From Actinomycetes bacterium (GTDB taxonomy: Bacteria; Actinomycetota; Actinomycetes; Actinomycetales; Dermabacteraceae), in the NCBI GenBank assembly GCA_023389045.1, contig JAEWEZ010000117.1:1-7157 (forward strand): a stretch of 7,157 nucleotides of DNA, given 5' to 3'. The first letter of the stretch is position 1; each line of letters starts with the position of its first letter. Both the position numbers and the translations under genes were made by a program. Below, piece after piece: positions 6,611 to 7,157 of this stretch. Below the pieces are notes generated by a model, which worked only from the letters and a program-made list of their open reading frames with translations, was not told the DNA's origin and made no database searches.

Positions 6611-7039
6611 TGCCGTCATGGGACTCGGTCTCGTCGGTCCGAAGCATCTGCCGGGTCTCGGCACACAGGTCCTCAACCGCCGCGAGAATCCGAGCAATGT
6701 CCCCCTCGGGATTGTCCGTCGGGGCTTCGAGGATCCGTTCCGCCAGGGTCCGCGCGAGGAGATCCACCATGACCACGCTCATATGGGTGGAGTCGAGATG
6801 GATGCCGACGGCGAGCCGCGCCGTAGGAACCACCTGCAAAACGGTTCCGGGCTTGCCCGGCTTCCCCCGCGTGCCGCGGCGTCCATACCGGCTGCCGGCG
6901 GTGCGCAGCAGGCCATTGGCTCGTAGGCGCCGGGTGATGAGGGAGACGGCTTGGCGGCTGAGGCCGGTGGCGCAGACAAGATCCGCCTGGGAAATACCGT
7001 CCTCTGCGCGACGAACTGCCTGTAAGACGAGCTTTTCGT

Positions 7040-7048
7040 TTAATCACC
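7040..7048 (-). other. Frameshift point in the ROK regulator
   Basis: The minus strand reads GGT GAT TAA ACG in the frame of the good start. The HTH frame reads TGA TTA AAC GAA. One extra base, for example a third T before AAAC, would give GGT GAT TTA AAC GAA and join the frames. Programmed -1 slippage is unlikely because the Asp tRNA on GAT would not re-pair on TGA. Confidence 0.7.
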
Positions 7049-7082
7049 GATGTCGGGCATGGAGGTGCCGCGCATGCTGCGA

Positions 7083-7087
7083 CCTCC
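7083..7087 (-). promoter_or_regulatory. Ribosome binding site of the ROK regulator
   Basis: GGAGG on the minus strand with a 7-base spacer to ATG 7075. It shows that translation was meant to begin in the frame now blocked at TAA 7042-7040. Confidence 0.75.
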
Positions 7088-7093
7088 GCTCTG

Positions 7094-7109
7094 GTGTCGC
7101 CGGTGACAC
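7094..7109. promoter_or_regulatory. Near-perfect 16-bp palindrome, candidate operator of the ROK gene
   Basis: GTGTCGCCGGTGACAC differs from its own reverse complement only at positions 6 and 11. It lies 18 bases before the ROK start codon and just upstream of the ribosome binding site. Autoregulation from such a site is common among repressors, but this binding assignment is inferred. Confidence 0.4.
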
Positions 7110-7157
7110 GGCACGGGTAGGGGCACGGCGTGGACGACTCGCACCGTTGTTCTCGTC

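Larger units (their letters stand above)
5751..7075 (-). pseudogene. ROK-family transcriptional repressor, frameshifted after codon 11
   Basis: If one base is restored near 7041-7046 the gene encodes 441 residues: a winged HTH (about 12-75; ADLVCATGLSRQAVSLITRR at 31-50) and a ROK domain (about 85-430). As it stands, ATG 7075 with GGAGG 7 bases upstream gives MRGTSMPDIGD and then TAA. The HTH frame has a TGA at 7046-7044 and no ATG, GTG or TTG before the HTH. The first start in that frame is TTG 6839, giving a 362-residue ROK domain without DNA-binding part. Joined, MPDIGD-LNEKLVLQAVRR matches the usual N-terminus of such repressors. The zinc motif is GEIGH (280-284) and CRCGRLGC (294-301), with Ser where Glu is usual. 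The kinase motif DxGGT is absent (GIHLDST) and END reads DKD, so this is a sugar- or metabolite-sensing repressor rather than a kinase. A charged Pro-rich insert lies at 148-177. Whether the shift is a mutation or a base error cannot be told. Confidence 0.8.

Noticed and set aside
5871..6926. A 351-codon plus-strand frame opposite the ROK gene
   Set aside because: Composition mirrors the reversed ROK codons and there is no ribosome binding site; the minus frame holds the conserved ROK motifs.
7040..7046. Programmed ribosomal frameshifting at GAT TAA AC in the ROK gene
   Set aside because: The sequence is not a true X XXY YYZ slippery heptamer and -1 re-pairing of the Asp tRNA on TGA is poor; a mutation or base error is simpler.

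Overview
The window looks like chromosomal DNA of a high-GC Gram-positive bacterium (Actinomycetota, plausibly Micrococcales). The grounds are GC-rich third codon positions, the use of GTG starts, strong AGGAGG-type ribosome binding sites, a WXG100-type secretion protein, an actinobacterial PanD with the Gly24-Ser25 processing site, and a ROK repressor of the actinobacterial HTH-ROK type. Genus cannot be fixed from the sequence alone. No rRNA, tRNA, CRISPR array, insertion sequence or phage gene was seen.

Layout. (1) Positions 1-418, minus strand: the 5' part of a gene for a WXG100-like type VII secretion substrate that runs off the left edge. (2) 419-854: a 436-base intergenic stretch with a hairpin and clustered TCACC motifs, dividing that gene from (3) 855-1286, plus strand: a small orphan protein resembling a bacterial PH domain. 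(4) 1302-1331: a strong GC-rich hairpin between two convergent genes. (5) 4307 down to 1375, minus strand: a DEAD-box RNA helicase followed by L-serine ammonia-lyase (sdaA), overlapping by ATGA. (6) 4308-4375: a 68-base divergent control region. (7) 4376-5721, plus strand: panD (aspartate 1-decarboxylase) followed by an AEC-family permease, overlapping by GTGA. (8) 7075 down to 5751, minus strand: a ROK-family transcriptional repressor whose first 11 codons, with an excellent ribosome binding site, are out of frame with the HTH and ROK domains, so it is a frameshifted gene or contains a base error. A near-perfect 16-bp palindrome lies just upstream of it.

How the genes work together. The core is two back-to-back, translationally coupled pairs. 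One joins an RNA helicase to serine catabolism (serine to pyruvate plus ammonia). The other joins beta-alanine synthesis for pantothenate/CoA to a permease of the auxin-efflux-carrier family, which suggests but does not prove that the permease carries a related acid. The ROK protein lacks the sugar-kinase phosphate and catalytic motifs and should be a repressor, with its target unknown. I found no clear new multi-gene system. The points most worth a second look are the ROK frameshift, the truncated WXG protein with its linker and unseen C-terminus, the panD-permease coupling, and a five-run G4 motif inside the ROK gene.
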